Assembly (NCBI GenBank): GCA_965268275.1
Contig: OZ254168.1
Location: forward strand, 558,001 to 622,000
From: AAA044-D11 sp965268275
GTDB lineage: Bacteria; Actinomycetota; Actinomycetes; Nanopelagicales; Nanopelagicaceae
Reading direction: 5' to 3'
DNA length: 64,000 bases
Numbering within the stretch: the stretch's first letter is position 1; every line of letters starts with the position of its first letter. The notes beneath the pieces are model-generated. The model was not told where the DNA came from. It did no database searches and worked only from the letters and a program-made list of their open reading frames with translations. The position numbers were made by a program, and so were the translations under genes. Shown here piece after piece: positions 1 to 7,309 of this stretch.

Positions 1-1
1 G

Positions 2-196
2 GGACTCGGTTACAACGAAGTCGGAATCGTGACTATCTGCGAGCGTCCAGTTCGGGCAAGCTTGATCTTCATTGCGATTGTTGCCAATCTAGTTGGCCTT
101 GATTTTGTTGCTGCAATTTCGATTGTCTGGGTTGCGATGCAGAACTTTGCCTTACTTCAATTGATTTTTACGAGCTACAAAATACTTACTAAATAG
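2..196 (+). CDS. C-terminal end of a CDP-alcohol phosphatidyltransferase-like membrane protein (5' truncated)
   Basis: The open frame enters from the left edge and stops at TAG 194-196, leaving 64 residues. It begins with a polar segment containing VGIVTICERPVRAS and continues with two hydrophobic stretches (about residues 20-33 and 36-57) and a short KILTK tail. A polar loop with an ERP(x)R-type motif followed by two final membrane helices resembles the end of CDP-alcohol phosphatidyltransferases, which make phospholipid head groups in the membrane. The catalytic DG-AR-G-D-D motif lies outside the window, so the family call is tentative. It converges on the carotenoid operon and overlaps the last 8 bases of the crtI-like gene. 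Confidence 0.5.
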   Translation, partial: GLGYNEVGIVTICERPVRASLIFIAIVANLVGLDFVAAISIVWVAMQNFALLQLIFTSYKILTK

Positions 197-1688
197 GTTG
201 GCCGATTGCTTCGGCAACAATCTCTGCGCTGATTCCAACAAGTGGAAGCCCGCCGCCGGGATGGGCAGAACCACCAACGCAATACAAATTCTTGAGTGGT
301 GATGTATTTTTCGCGCGCAAGAAAGCCGAACGTGCGCCATTACTTGAAGTTCCATAGATTGAACCACCAGGTGCGCCAACACTGTTCTCTAGATCTGCTG
401 GTGTTGAAAATTCCATTACATCCAAGCGTTCCGAGACTTTCAAACCAAGTGCATCAAGTTTTGCAATAATTTTCGCTGCATATTCCGCAGACCCCTTATT
501 CCAATCCCAACCAGAACCAGGTTCATGTCTTGGCGCGTTGACCAAGATAAACCAAGATTCCTTATTTGAATCCTTAACCATGTCCACATCCTTTGGTGCA
601 CAAATATAAATCGTTGGGTCGTTAACTGGAATCTTTCTAACAAAGATATCGTCGAATTCAGCATCGTAATCTTGTGGGAAAAAGACATTGTGATGTTTCA
701 TTTCCGGAATCGGCCCAGATAACTTGCTGTTATCCAGCCCCAGCAGAAGTGAGAAACCGGCAAGTGATTTACTGGCGCTAGCCAACTTTCGTCGTTCTGA
801 TTTAACAGCGCCTAAATCTGGCGGAAGTAGTTTGTTGTAAACAAGTTCGGCATCGGCATTGGCAACCACAAAATCGGCTTCAACAATCTGACCATTTACT
901 TCGACGCCTGTCGCACGGGAACCTTGATGAGTAATTCTTGTCACTGGTGAATTTAATTCAAATTTCACGCCAAGTTCGCGACATCGATTCTCTAACCCAA
1001 CAGATAGTTGGCCGATGCCACCTTTGATATGCCAAGCACCAAAAGATGTTTCAACGAAAGCAATAGTCAGCAAAACTGCAGGAACTTTTCGTGGATCTGA
1101 TCCCGAGTAAGTTGCGTATCTATCGACAATCTTCTGCAGATATGGATTTTTCGTATATTTAGAAGTTAAAGATCTAAGCGATGTTAAAGGCGAAATCATT
1201 CGAAGATCGGCCAGAAAGCCCTTCTTTGCAATCAAACTTCTGATTGATTTTAACTCCGATTCAACGAATGGACCTCGCGAGGCATCCCACATATGTTCCG
1301 CGCGCTGCATCAAGTTATGCCATTGATCGCCCGCTTCTTTGCCAAGCTTTTCCTCAATCGAATCGCAGATTCCTTTTAGTGAAAGATTAGGAAAAACGAT
1401 TCGAACTCCATCTGGAAAGGTGTATTCAAAGGCTGGATCAACGGGTTTGATATCAAGAACATGCTCTATTCGTTTTCCGGTTTTCAAGAATAGATCTCGA
1501 TAAACAGCCGGAAGAGTTAGCAGTGAAGGTCCGGTATCGAATGCATAGTCTCCGACCCATCTGGTCTGGCATTTTCCACCGGTTCGATCGCTGCTTTCGA
1601 AGACAGTTACTTCATGCCCAGCTTTAGCCAATCTTGCAGCGGCAGACATACCTCCAACACCAGCCCCGATAACAATTACTTTACCCAT
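189..1688 (-). CDS. CrtI-type carotenoid desaturase (phytoene desaturase or CrtD-like 3',4'-desaturase)
   Basis: A 499-residue flavoprotein of the CrtI family. The N terminus carries the FAD-binding dinucleotide motif VIVIGAGVGGMSAAARLAKAG followed by ESSDRTGGKC, and the C terminus carries GGSAHPGGGLPLVGISAEI, the family's FAD-contacting end motif. Length is normal for CrtI (about 490-510). These enzymes insert double bonds into phytoene or later C40 intermediates at the membrane surface. It is the last gene of a minus-strand operon, its ATG directly following the stop of the glycosyltransferase gene. Because its neighbours are CruF-, CruG- and CrtA-like end-group enzymes, a CrtD-like 3',4'-desaturase role is as plausible as phytoene desaturation; sequence inspection alone cannot decide. 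Confidence 0.85.
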   Translation of the reverse strand: MGKVIVIGAGVGGMSAAARLAKAGHEVTVFESSDRTGGKCQTRWVGDYAFDTGPSLLTLPAVYRDLFLKTGKRIEHVLDIKPVDPAFEYTFPDGVRIVFPNLSLKGICDSIEEKLGKEAGDQWHNLMQRAEHMWDASRGPFVESELKSIRSLIAKKGFLADLRMISPLTSLRSLTSKYTKNPYLQKIVDRYATYSGSDPRKVPAVLLTIAFVETSFGAWHIKGGIGQLSVGLENRCRELGVKFELNSPVTRITHQGSRATGVEVNGQIVEADFVVANADAELVYNKLLPPDLGAVKSERRKLASASKSLAGFSLLLGLDNSKLSGPIPEMKHHNVFFPQDYDAEFDDIFVRKIPVNDPTIYICAPKDVDMVKDSNKESWFILVNAPRHEPGSGWDWNKGSAEYAAKIIAKLDALGLKVSERLDVMEFSTPADLENSVGAPGGSIYGTSSNGARSAFLRAKNTSPLKNLYCVGGSAHPGGGLPLVGISAEIVAEAIGQPI

Positions 1689-2735
1689 TTAGGAAATTGT
1701 CCTACCGCGCCAAATTAAAGTTCCGCGGGATTTTCGCATTGAAGAGAGAACAATTAAATAAATCAGAATGACGATTGAAATTGGATGCAAGAAAGCATAA
1801 GCCGGATTAGATCTAGTTTTAATCGCCGCAAGAAAGCGTGAGAGAAAAATAAATGTGGCTGGTGCGCCAATTCCTAGATATGGTGAAATCCCAGTAAAGA
1901 AGAGAAGAAGAATTGTAACAACAGTTCCAAACTGCCCACCAAAGGCTTTCCAAAGCGACTTGGTATAACCATCGATTAACTGCGAATTAGTTTTATACAT
2001 CCGACAACTTGCAACAGCGCTTCCATCTGCCACACCACCTTTAAATCCTTTACTTACCAACAAACGTGCAAGTTCAAGATCATCCAGAACTTCACCTGGT
2101 ATCGCTGCATGCCCGCCTGCTTCTTCATAAGCACTTCGCTTCACTACAAAGAATTGGCCATTAGCAATTGTCATCGAACGGTTTGGAAACTTTTCGGCTA
2201 GTCGAAGCGGAACACTTGCAAGCCAAGACCATTGCAGAAGTGGCTGGATTAACTTCTCAAGGAATGATCCAGCAATTTGTCTTGGATATGGTGAGATAAA
2301 GTCCCAACCAAATTTATTCATTTTTGTGATTGCTGATGCAATTGCATATGGATGTAGTCGCACATCAGCATCTAAGAAGACTAAATACTTGCCAGACCCA
2401 GCTTTAGACAAATTGTGGCAAGCCCAGACTTTTCCAAGCCAGCCAGATGGAAGCTGAGTGCCGGTTAACTTGTTAACTTTGAACTCACTAATTAGTTGTC
2501 CAGTTTGATCTGTTGAACCATCGTCTAATACGAAAACATTGCTGGTTTCTAGCAATTCACTATTCAATGCAGATTTCAGAGAGCCTTCAACATTCTCTTC
2601 TTCATCGCGCATCGGTATTAGAACATCAACGCTCTCGCTAATTGTGGTCGCACCTTTTAGCCCTACGACCCGCATGTTTATTACATTTGCAACGGTAATT
2701 ATTAGCGCAATAGCGCAGAGCCAGAATTCGAGCAT
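1689..2735 (-). CDS. Family 2 glycosyltransferase, CruG/CrtQ-like (carotenoid glycosylation)
   Basis: A 348-residue membrane-associated GT-A glycosyltransferase. It has an N-terminal hydrophobic anchor, the nucleotide-sugar motifs LIPMRDEEENV, LDDGSTD and FLDADV (about residues 40-125), the acceptor-side DDLELA motif (about 220), and two or three C-terminal membrane segments ending in a WRGR motif that recurs in CrtQ/CruG-type enzymes. These attach a sugar to a hydroxylated carotenoid end group. The start codon follows the TAA of the cruF-like gene with no gap, and the stop is followed immediately by the crtI-like ATG. Context rather than sequence alone gives the carotenoid assignment; another lipid acceptor is possible. 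Confidence 0.75.
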   Translation of the reverse strand: MLEFWLCAIALIITVANVINMRVVGLKGATTISESVDVLIPMRDEEENVEGSLKSALNSELLETSNVFVLDDGSTDQTGQLISEFKVNKLTGTQLPSGWLGKVWACHNLSKAGSGKYLVFLDADVRLHPYAIASAITKMNKFGWDFISPYPRQIAGSFLEKLIQPLLQWSWLASVPLRLAEKFPNRSMTIANGQFFVVKRSAYEEAGGHAAIPGEVLDDLELARLLVSKGFKGGVADGSAVASCRMYKTNSQLIDGYTKSLWKAFGGQFGTVVTILLLFFTGISPYLGIGAPATFIFLSRFLAAIKTRSNPAYAFLHPISIVILIYLIVLSSMRKSRGTLIWRGRTIS

Positions 2736-3551
2736 TTACTTTAGTAAATCTGGTTTGCCAAAAGAGATTACAAACAAATACGGAGCAGCCCAGAGCGCAA
2801 ATGCAATTCCAGCAAATACTGCGACTCCTGGTCTAACAAAGAAGAATAGATTTCCGACGACATAAGAGAAGAGCGTCCACGCCAAGAAAACATCTGGGAT
2901 TGTTGAATTCACTCCATTTTTACGTCGCTCTTTCGGCAGCAATAAATTCAAAAGCGCCATTAGCCCCATGCCAGAAAATAACCAACCTGCAGTATTCGAA
3001 AGTGGAATCTCTGGTTGGAATGGAACGTGCGGCCCAACGACTTCCCAGGTCCACTTACCAACCGAAACCATCTGTGGGTCTAAGAAGAGATCCCAAACCA
3101 TTAGTCCGGCGCCGCCATATAAAAATGCCCAATTAGGAAAAGTTTTTCTAGCAGCAATTAAAACAGGGTGCGCCATCATGATCCAAGCGAGGGGAACGAT
3201 AATCGGAACCCCTGCAACTTTGAATCCAAGGGAATCAGAATAAGCATAAGTTCCAAATGGCCAACCAGTTTTACTTCCTAAAATTTCAACCAGAAGCGAG
3301 AAGATAAATGTGACACTGCCGAAAATTGCAAAGTATTTAAAACCATAAGATAAAAGTGCGTGCACCAGCATCAGGAGTGCACCAGCGATAACAAAAAAGA
3401 TTGTTACATAGCGAAGCGTGTCTCCAGAAACTAGGGGATAAGAAATCTGCAATCCAATTGCGAGTGCAAAAAGAAAATACAAACCCATACTTTGATTCGC
3501 TGAAATTCCACGGCGCCGATTATTTCTCGGGCGGTATTGGCGAATAGACAT
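2736..3551 (-). CDS. cruF: Carotenoid biosynthesis membrane protein, CruF-like 1',2'-hydratase
   Basis: A 271-residue polytopic protein with about seven to eight hydrophobic helices. It shows the family features: a polar helix pair with SLLVEILGSKTGWPFGTY, then PLAWIMM, then MVWDLFLDPQMV and a Trp-rich WTWE segment. This is the DUF422/CruF family, whose studied members (gamma-carotene 1',2'-hydratase, bisanhydrobacterioruberin hydratase) add water to the terminal psi end of linear or monocyclic carotenoids, making a tertiary hydroxyl that CruG can glycosylate. It lies between the crtA-like and cruG-like genes, 24 bases after the former and abutting the latter. The family is clear; the exact substrate is inferred. 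Confidence 0.78.
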   Translation of the reverse strand: MSIRQYRPRNNRRRGISANQSMGLYFLFALAIGLQISYPLVSGDTLRYVTIFFVIAGALLMLVHALLSYGFKYFAIFGSVTFIFSLLVEILGSKTGWPFGTYAYSDSLGFKVAGVPIIVPLAWIMMAHPVLIAARKTFPNWAFLYGGAGLMVWDLFLDPQMVSVGKWTWEVVGPHVPFQPEIPLSNTAGWLFSGMGLMALLNLLLPKERRKNGVNSTIPDVFLAWTLFSYVVGNLFFFVRPGVAVFAGIAFALWAAPYLFVISFGKPDLLK

Positions 3552-3575
3552 AGGTGAATTCTGCCTTAAGTCGGG

Positions 3576-4238
3576 CTAGAAGCCACCATGCTCTTGGATG
3601 ATGGCAAAACGTGCGAAGAGTTCTTCGGCATACCAATCCAAATCTTTGGTCGCTTGAATCGCCGCGATATGTGCCGGACCTTGATATGCAAAAGTTCTAA
3701 GCGCCGCCCCAGATTCCCATCTAGAGAATGTGCCCTGAAGACCTATTGGTGCTTCACCAATACCGATAGCACTTAGCAAACCGGCAGATGATTTCAAACT
3801 GACTGTTACAGGCGGGACAGCCCGCCAAAACTTAGAGTTCATTGACCATTTGATTCGCGCACGTGTGATTGCAGCAACCGGACCCTCCCAATCAGAGATC
3901 TGATTCTGGCTAAATGGTTCGCGCTTTGACCACAAGCCATGAGATGAAATCGGTTGCAATATCGCTCGATATTCTGAAGTCGAAATCTTGCGCCAGCTTC
4001 TGATTAATCTGGATGAATCAAATGAGTCAACTTCCTTGGCATCAATGACAATCAATAAACCCCATTGCTTTGCATCAGCGTCATTGGGTGTAAATGTTTC
4101 GCCTTTACCGGTCCCTAAGGATTTGAAGAAAGTTATCTTCTTATTTCGCTTAAGGCTCAATCGGTCCAGTGCCATATGAAGAATTGCAACGGGCACTGAC
4201 TTCAGATTTAGCTTCCAGAAATAAACTAAGACAACCAT
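3576..4238 (-). CDS. crtA: Spheroidene monooxygenase-like protein (CrtA family)
   Basis: About 220 residues. Family features are the FFKSLGTGKGETFTP segment, WGLLIVID, the SHGLWSKREPF and VAAITRARIKW motifs mid-protein, GIGEAPIGLQGTFSRW, and the C-terminal WYAEELFARFAI. CrtA enzymes are oxygen-dependent ketolases that put a keto group at C-2 of acyclic carotenoids. I use ATG 4238 because it overlaps the ybaK stop as TAATG; an ATG 36 bases upstream at 4274 would run back into ybaK and adds residues unlike the family. Together with the cruF-, cruG- and crtI-like genes downstream it implies oxidative tailoring of a carotenoid end group. Product chemistry is inference. Confidence 0.72.
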   Translation of the reverse strand: MVVLVYFWKLNLKSVPVAILHMALDRLSLKRNKKITFFKSLGTGKGETFTPNDADAKQWGLLIVIDAKEVDSFDSSRLIRSWRKISTSEYRAILQPISSHGLWSKREPFSQNQISDWEGPVAAITRARIKWSMNSKFWRAVPPVTVSLKSSAGLLSAIGIGEAPIGLQGTFSRWESGAALRTFAYQGPAHIAAIQATKDLDWYAEELFARFAIIQEHGGF

Positions 4239-4723
4239 TAATCCCCAACAACCATAGGTTTTGCACCAGTGCATTCAAGTAATTCCGCGAATGTTGTTGG
4301 ATATACCGAATGCGGATGACCAGCTGCGGCCCAGACAACTTCATAATCATTAAGGGCTTCATCAATCAAAATAGTTGCTGAACTGACCCAACCCACAGGA
4401 GAAACGCCACCTATTGAGAAACCTGATTTCTCTTTTACGTAATCGGCATCTACACGATGCAATTTTGCAACGCCCAATTTTTCTGCCACCAATTTAGTAT
4501 CTACGCGATGACGGCCACTTGTGATTACCAGAAGCGGTGATTCGTCATCAAGTTTAAAAACTATTGATGATGCAACTTGGCCAACCAAAATTCCAAGAGC
4601 ATCTGCTGCTTCTTGTGCGGTGCGCGCACTGTCAGATAAAACGTGGACTTCGCCCTTGACGCCAAGCTCTTTTAATTCTGCGGTTACACGCTGGACCGAA
4701 GGGTTTTGAAGGACGTTTTCCAT
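4238..4723 (-). CDS. ybaK: YbaK/EbsC family Cys-tRNA(Pro)/aminoacyl-tRNA deacylase
   Basis: A 161-residue cytoplasmic protein of the YbaK/ProX editing domain. Visible motifs are SIVFKLDDESPLLVITSG (core strand), the HRVDTKLVAEKLGVAKL segment, the glycine-rich GFSIGGVSPVGW loop and the C-terminal AAGHPHSVYPTTFAELLECTGA. Family members hydrolyse misacylated Cys- or Ala-tRNA(Pro). It is the first gene of the minus-strand carotenoid operon, its TAA overlapping the crtA-like ATG, which looks like economical packing rather than a functional link. A TAAAGT box six bases upstream of the ATG suggests leaderless transcription. Confidence 0.88.
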   Translation of the reverse strand: MENVLQNPSVQRVTAELKELGVKGEVHVLSDSARTAQEAADALGILVGQVASSIVFKLDDESPLLVITSGRHRVDTKLVAEKLGVAKLHRVDADYVKEKSGFSIGGVSPVGWVSSATILIDEALNDYEVVWAAAGHPHSVYPTTFAELLECTGAKPMVVGD

Positions 4724-4729
4724 AGCCTT

Positions 4730-4735
4730 ACTTTA
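4730..4735 (-). promoter_or_regulatory. -10 box of the ybaK-carotenoid operon
   Basis: TAAAGT on the minus strand, six bases (aaggct) before the ybaK ATG. Such close spacing places transcription start at or beside the start codon, so the operon's first mRNA is probably leaderless. No Shine-Dalgarno sequence precedes the ATG. Confidence 0.55.
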
Positions 4736-4742
4736 GATGAAA

Positions 4743-5132
4743 CTAGATTATTTCTTTGAGTAAATCTTCCACTCGCTTCTTAATCTCATCTCGAATTACT
4801 CGAACAGATTCAATTCCTTGACCTGCGGGATCATCCAAGACCCAATCTTCATAACGCTTGCCCGGGAAGAATGGGCAGGTATCGCCACAACCCATTGTTA
4901 TGACAACATCAGATTGCTGGACAGCTTCAGTGGTCAAAATCTTTGGAACATTGTTTGCGATATCGATTCCGACTTCGGCCATTGCTTCAACTGCGATGGG
5001 ATTAATTGAATCTTTTGGCGCAGAACCTGCTGAAAGGACTTCAACTTTTCCGCCAGAAAGTGTGGACATAAATCCAGCTGCCATCTGAGATCTACCGGCG
5101 TTGTGAACACAAACAAATAGGACTGAAGGCAT
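4743..5132 (-). CDS. arsC: Arsenate reductase / low-molecular-weight protein phosphatase fold (arsenate-mycothiol transferase type)
   Basis: A 129-residue protein of the LMW phosphatase-like arsenate reductase family. The P-loop is CVHNAGRSQMAAGF with catalytic Cys8 and Arg14 (C-X5-R-S). The downstream ITMGCGDTCPFFPGKRYEDW segment and the LDDPAGQ loop holding the general-acid Asp are typical of actinobacterial ArsC1/ArsC2-like enzymes, which form an arsenate-mycothiol adduct that mycoredoxin reduces. No arsenite efflux gene is adjacent; the next minus-strand operon starts 20 bases downstream. It is transcribed divergently from copC across 41 bases. Mycothiol dependence is inferred from family and phylum. 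Confidence 0.85.
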   Translation of the reverse strand: MPSVLFVCVHNAGRSQMAAGFMSTLSGGKVEVLSAGSAPKDSINPIAVEAMAEVGIDIANNVPKILTTEAVQQSDVVITMGCGDTCPFFPGKRYEDWVLDDPAGQGIESVRVIRDEIKKRVEDLLKEII

Positions 5133-5173
5133 ATTGGTATCTTATGATGGGAATACTTTGATAGCCTTCAAAT
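5133..5173. promoter_or_regulatory. Compact divergent promoter pair for arsC and copC
   Basis: Only 41 bases separate the two start codons. On the minus strand TAAGAT (5139-5144) sits six bases before the arsC ATG; on the plus strand TAGCCT (5162-5167) sits six bases before the copC ATG. Neither gene has a Shine-Dalgarno sequence, so both are predicted to be leaderless. With 17 bases between the two boxes, each -10 falls where the other promoter's -35 would be. Confidence 0.55.
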
Positions 5174-5554
5174 ATGCGCAAGTTCACCTTAAGTTTAGGA
5201 ACTGTTCTTGTTTTTGGGCTACTACTGGGCGCTTCAGATGTGGCGCAGGCCCATGGAAGTTTTGTTAGTTCTAACCCCAAGGCTAAGTCCACAGTTTCTA
5301 AACTACCTAAAGTTGTTTGGGTGGAATTTGATGGCAAGTTAATCACGATTGCAGATAAGCAAACTAATTTCTTAACTGTCAAAAACAGTAAAGGCAAAGA
5401 ACTAAGCGATGGCAAAGCTTTTGTTGATGGCGCACGAGTTAGTGTGAATCTTAAGGATCGAAGTGCTACCGGGAAAATTAGAGTTTCTTGGCGCGTGGTC
5501 TCAGAAGATGGACATCCAGTCTCTTCGTCCTTTACTTTTACCGTTAGGAAATAA
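5174..5554 (+). CDS. copC: CopC-domain secreted copper-binding protein
   Basis: A 126-residue exported protein. Residues 1-26 are a Sec signal peptide ending AQA before HGSF, so the mature protein would begin with His, the ligand that forms the type-2 copper brace in CopC. The beta-sandwich follows (FVSSNPKAKSTV, VVWVEFDGKLITI, GKIRVSWRVVSEDGHPVSSSF); the EDGH near the end supplies the distal Asp/His ligands. CopC proteins bind Cu(II) outside the membrane and usually work with CopD, often as one fused CopCD protein. No CopD domain follows here, so it is a stand-alone CopC. Its 3' end overlaps that of tauE by 11 bases. Confidence 0.85.
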   Translation: MRKFTLSLGTVLVFGLLLGASDVAQAHGSFVSSNPKAKSTVSKLPKVVWVEFDGKLITIADKQTNFLTVKNSKGKELSDGKAFVDGARVSVNLKDRSATGKIRVSWRVVSEDGHPVSSSFTFTVRK

Positions 5555-6293
5555 ACCAGATTTCAACAATCGAAAATACGGCAATAGCGAAGAGTAAGTA
5601 AGCGAAGGATTTACGAAGAATTGCTGTCGGGACTTTCGAGCTGTGGTGTGAACCAAAGATTGAAATAATTATTGCTGAGATCGAGATTATGACCGGAATC
5701 TTCCAATCAATTTCTTGCCATAAATACTGACGTCCAAGTAGAGCTGTTAGGCAGTTAATTGAAATGATAAAAAGTGAAGTTCCGGCTGCTTTGGTTTGCG
5801 GGGTGTGAAAGAAAATCACGAGTATCGGGATTGCAAGAAAGCCGCCACCGATACCAAAGATTCCAGTCATCGAACCTATAACCAAAGAGAGCGGAACTAA
5901 GGCGATAATTGGAATCTTCTTCTCGGTGCGCTCTGTTATTGGCGCACGAAGCATCGAAAGCCCAGCTAAAACGAGGATGATTGAAAACCCGGTGATAATG
6001 AAAGCATCAGATAGGTGCCGCGCAACAATTGCGCCACCAAGGTTTGTGATTAAACCGAGTGACCAAATGGATAGCGCGATTTTGATTTGAACATCGCCAG
6101 CCTTTATTTTGGGGACTAGACCAAATGCAGCGGCAAGAAATACAACCAACAGGGCTGCGGTAGTTGCATGAACTGGTGTGAAATTAAATAGGTAAATCAG
6201 AATCGGGACTGTAAGCATCGCGCCACCTGCGCCGATAAAGCCAAGGACTGCGCCGATAAATATTCCAGCAACTAGTGCGAGCGCGATATCCAT
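5544..6293 (-). CDS. TauE/SafE family sulfite/anion exporter-like membrane protein
   Basis: A 249-residue integral membrane protein with about eight helices arranged as two related halves. The first half contains GFIGAGGAMLTVPILIYLF and the second GSMTGIFGIGGGFLAIPILVIFF, the duplicated glycine-rich motif of the TauE/SafE (DUF81) family. Members export sulfite, sulfoacetate or related organosulfur anions, but most are uncharacterised and the substrate cannot be read from sequence. It lies downstream of the DoxX gene on the same strand, separated from it by a terminator, and converges on copC. Confidence 0.82.
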   Translation of the reverse strand: MDIALALVAGIFIGAVLGFIGAGGAMLTVPILIYLFNFTPVHATTAALLVVFLAAAFGLVPKIKAGDVQIKIALSIWSLGLITNLGGAIVARHLSDAFIITGFSIILVLAGLSMLRAPITERTEKKIPIIALVPLSLVIGSMTGIFGIGGGFLAIPILVIFFHTPQTKAAGTSLFIISINCLTALLGRQYLWQEIDWKIPVIISISAIIISIFGSHHSSKVPTAILRKSFAYLLFAIAVFSIVEIWFIS

Positions 6294-6319
6294 AGGGTTA
6301 ATGGTGCCACCTAGGGCAA

Positions 6320-6351
6320 GAAAAAAAGCCCCCGGCAGTTACGCCGAGGGC
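6320..6351 (-). terminator. Rho-independent terminator after the DoxX-like gene
   Basis: The hairpin arms 6328-6336 (gcccccggc) and 6343-6351 (gccgagggc) pair with one mismatch around a six-base loop. Read on the minus strand the hairpin is followed by a run of seven T (6321-6327), the layout of an intrinsic terminator ending the DoxX-like transcript before tauE. Confidence 0.85.
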
Positions 6352-6384
6352 CCTTTACTTAGTTATTTTTAAATTACCTTTTGG

Positions 6385-6813
6385 TTACTTCCAGAGCGAG
6401 ATGTTCTCCGCTGAAAGAACCCATCCGAAGTCAAGATCGGTTCCATGCTTTACAACTAGTGCGAAAAGGATAAGCGCCGCACCTGCAAGAGCCATGTCTT
6501 TCATGAAGCCCAACATTTCATTCTGCTTTGCAGTTGCATCAGTTTCTTTCCAGAAGTTGTGGAAGATAACTGCTGCTAGAACCAAGAAGATTGCAAGTAG
6601 TAGCGCACCTAGATCGGCGTAGTAGCCAAGGATTATTGTGATACCGCCGATTACAAGCATTAGGCCTGAGATAAGAACGCCAAGCTTTGCTGCCGGAAGC
6701 TTCTTGTATTTTGCATAACCTGTCATTGCTTCAAGCTTTGTGAAGTGGTTGATGCCTGACATTAGGAAGAAGCCGCCAAATAGAATTCGGCCGATTACGA
6801 TAATTAGGTCCAT
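6385..6813 (-). CDS. DoxX family membrane protein
   Basis: A 142-residue protein with four predicted membrane helices. The N terminus has the DoxX pattern IGRILFGGFFLMSGINHFTKL, followed by a short polar stretch (YAKYKKLPAAKLG), two helices with the LGYYADLGALLLAIFLV signature, the HNFWKETD loop, and a last helix. The DoxX/SURF4-like family is linked to redox or membrane stress functions, without one defined reaction. A good Shine-Dalgarno sequence (aaggaaa) precedes the ATG, unlike the leaderless genes nearby. It ends at a clear terminator and is transcribed away from the SOS operon. Confidence 0.82.
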   Translation of the reverse strand: MDLIIVIGRILFGGFFLMSGINHFTKLEAMTGYAKYKKLPAAKLGVLISGLMLVIGGITIILGYYADLGALLLAIFLVLAAVIFHNFWKETDATAKQNEMLGFMKDMALAGAALILFALVVKHGTDLDFGWVLSAENISLWK

Positions 6814-6879
6814 TGTTTTCCTTTTCTTGTTGTGTTGCTAGTTGTTTACATCTTTCGGGTTCAAAGGTAAGGGAAATTG

Positions 6880-6893
6880 GTTGAACTTTCAAC
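6880..6893. repeat. Perfect 6-bp inverted repeat upstream of the DoxX-like gene
   Basis: GTTGAA, a two-base spacer, then TTCAAC, in the 173-base gap between the DoxX and DUF6504 starts and about 67 bases from the DoxX ATG. It could be an operator for the DoxX gene; no regulator can be assigned. Confidence 0.35.
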
Positions 6894-6949
6894 TAATTAG
6901 CCGGCGTGTTGGGGTTAGATCGTGTGTGAATTGCCGGGCTGGGGCTTAC

Positions 6950-6978
6950 TTGCGCCTGTCAGGGGAGGCCGTTATCTT
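6950..6978 (+). promoter_or_regulatory. Promoter of the SOS mutagenesis operon
   Basis: TTGCGC (6950-6955), a 17-base spacer and TATCTT (6973-6978) give a plausible sigma-70-type promoter. The LexA box begins at the next base. The ATG at 6987 lies eight bases after the -10, so the transcript should be leaderless. Confidence 0.6.
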
Positions 6979-6994
6979 TCGAACATATGTTCGA
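6979..6994. promoter_or_regulatory. LexA binding site (SOS box)
   Basis: TCGAACATATGTTCGA is a perfect 16-base palindrome matching the Gram-positive/actinobacterial LexA consensus (TCGAAC-N4-GTTCGA). It abuts the -10 and includes the ATG at 6987, so bound LexA would cover both the transcription start and the start codon of the first gene. Confidence 0.92.
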
Positions 6995-7304
6995 AGAATC
7001 CATAACCCCAGGGCCAATAAGCGCCCGCGTGCTTGCTCCAGAAGGTGAACCAATCGAGTTCATCTACAACGGCCGCAGGTTTCATATCCATGCAATCGTT
7101 TCAAGATGGCGCGAATCTGGTGGTTGGTGGAATCGCATAAGCGATGGCAAAAATCGCGTAACCGAATCAACCATCTTCGATGATGGCGCTCGCGCAATCT
7201 GGCGGGTAGAAGCTGCGCCTGAAGGTGCACTAACTACCTTTGAAATTGAATTAGATGAAGTAACAAAAACTTGGTTGATCCGCCCAACTTCTCGGCCGCA
7301 GTAA
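6987..7304 (+). CDS. DUF6504-type protein, first gene of the SOS mutagenesis operon
   Basis: A 105-residue protein with IEFIYNGRRFHIHAIVSRWR, a paired-Trp GGWWNRI motif, ARAIWRVEA and a C-terminal TKTWLIRPT strand. This matches, as I recall it, the small DUF6504 family found next to dnaE2/imuB in actinobacteria; its molecular role is unknown. The ATG at 6987 lies inside the LexA box and eight bases after the -10, which fits leaderless initiation. A GTG at 7029 is an alternative start giving 91 residues that still include the conserved part. Five bases separate its stop from the likely dnaE2 ATG, so the two are cotranscribed. Confidence 0.65.
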   Translation: MFEESITPGPISARVLAPEGEPIEFIYNGRRFHIHAIVSRWRESGGWWNRISDGKNRVTESTIFDDGARAIWRVEAAPEGALTTFEIELDEVTKTWLIRPTSRPQ

Positions 7305-7309
7305 AAACC

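Noticed and set aside
2900..3243. Short plus-strand frames opposite the cruF-like gene
   Set aside because: They are antisense shadows of a conserved membrane protein with no start-site signals or recognisable motifs.
4239..4274. Longer start for the crtA-like gene at 4274
   Set aside because: It overlaps ybaK and its extra residues do not fit; TAATG coupling at 4238 is more natural.
7271..7309. Upstream in-frame ATG for dnaE2
   Set aside because: It would start inside the DUF6504 gene and add 13 residues unlike the family; ATG 7310 gives the typical DnaE2 N terminus.
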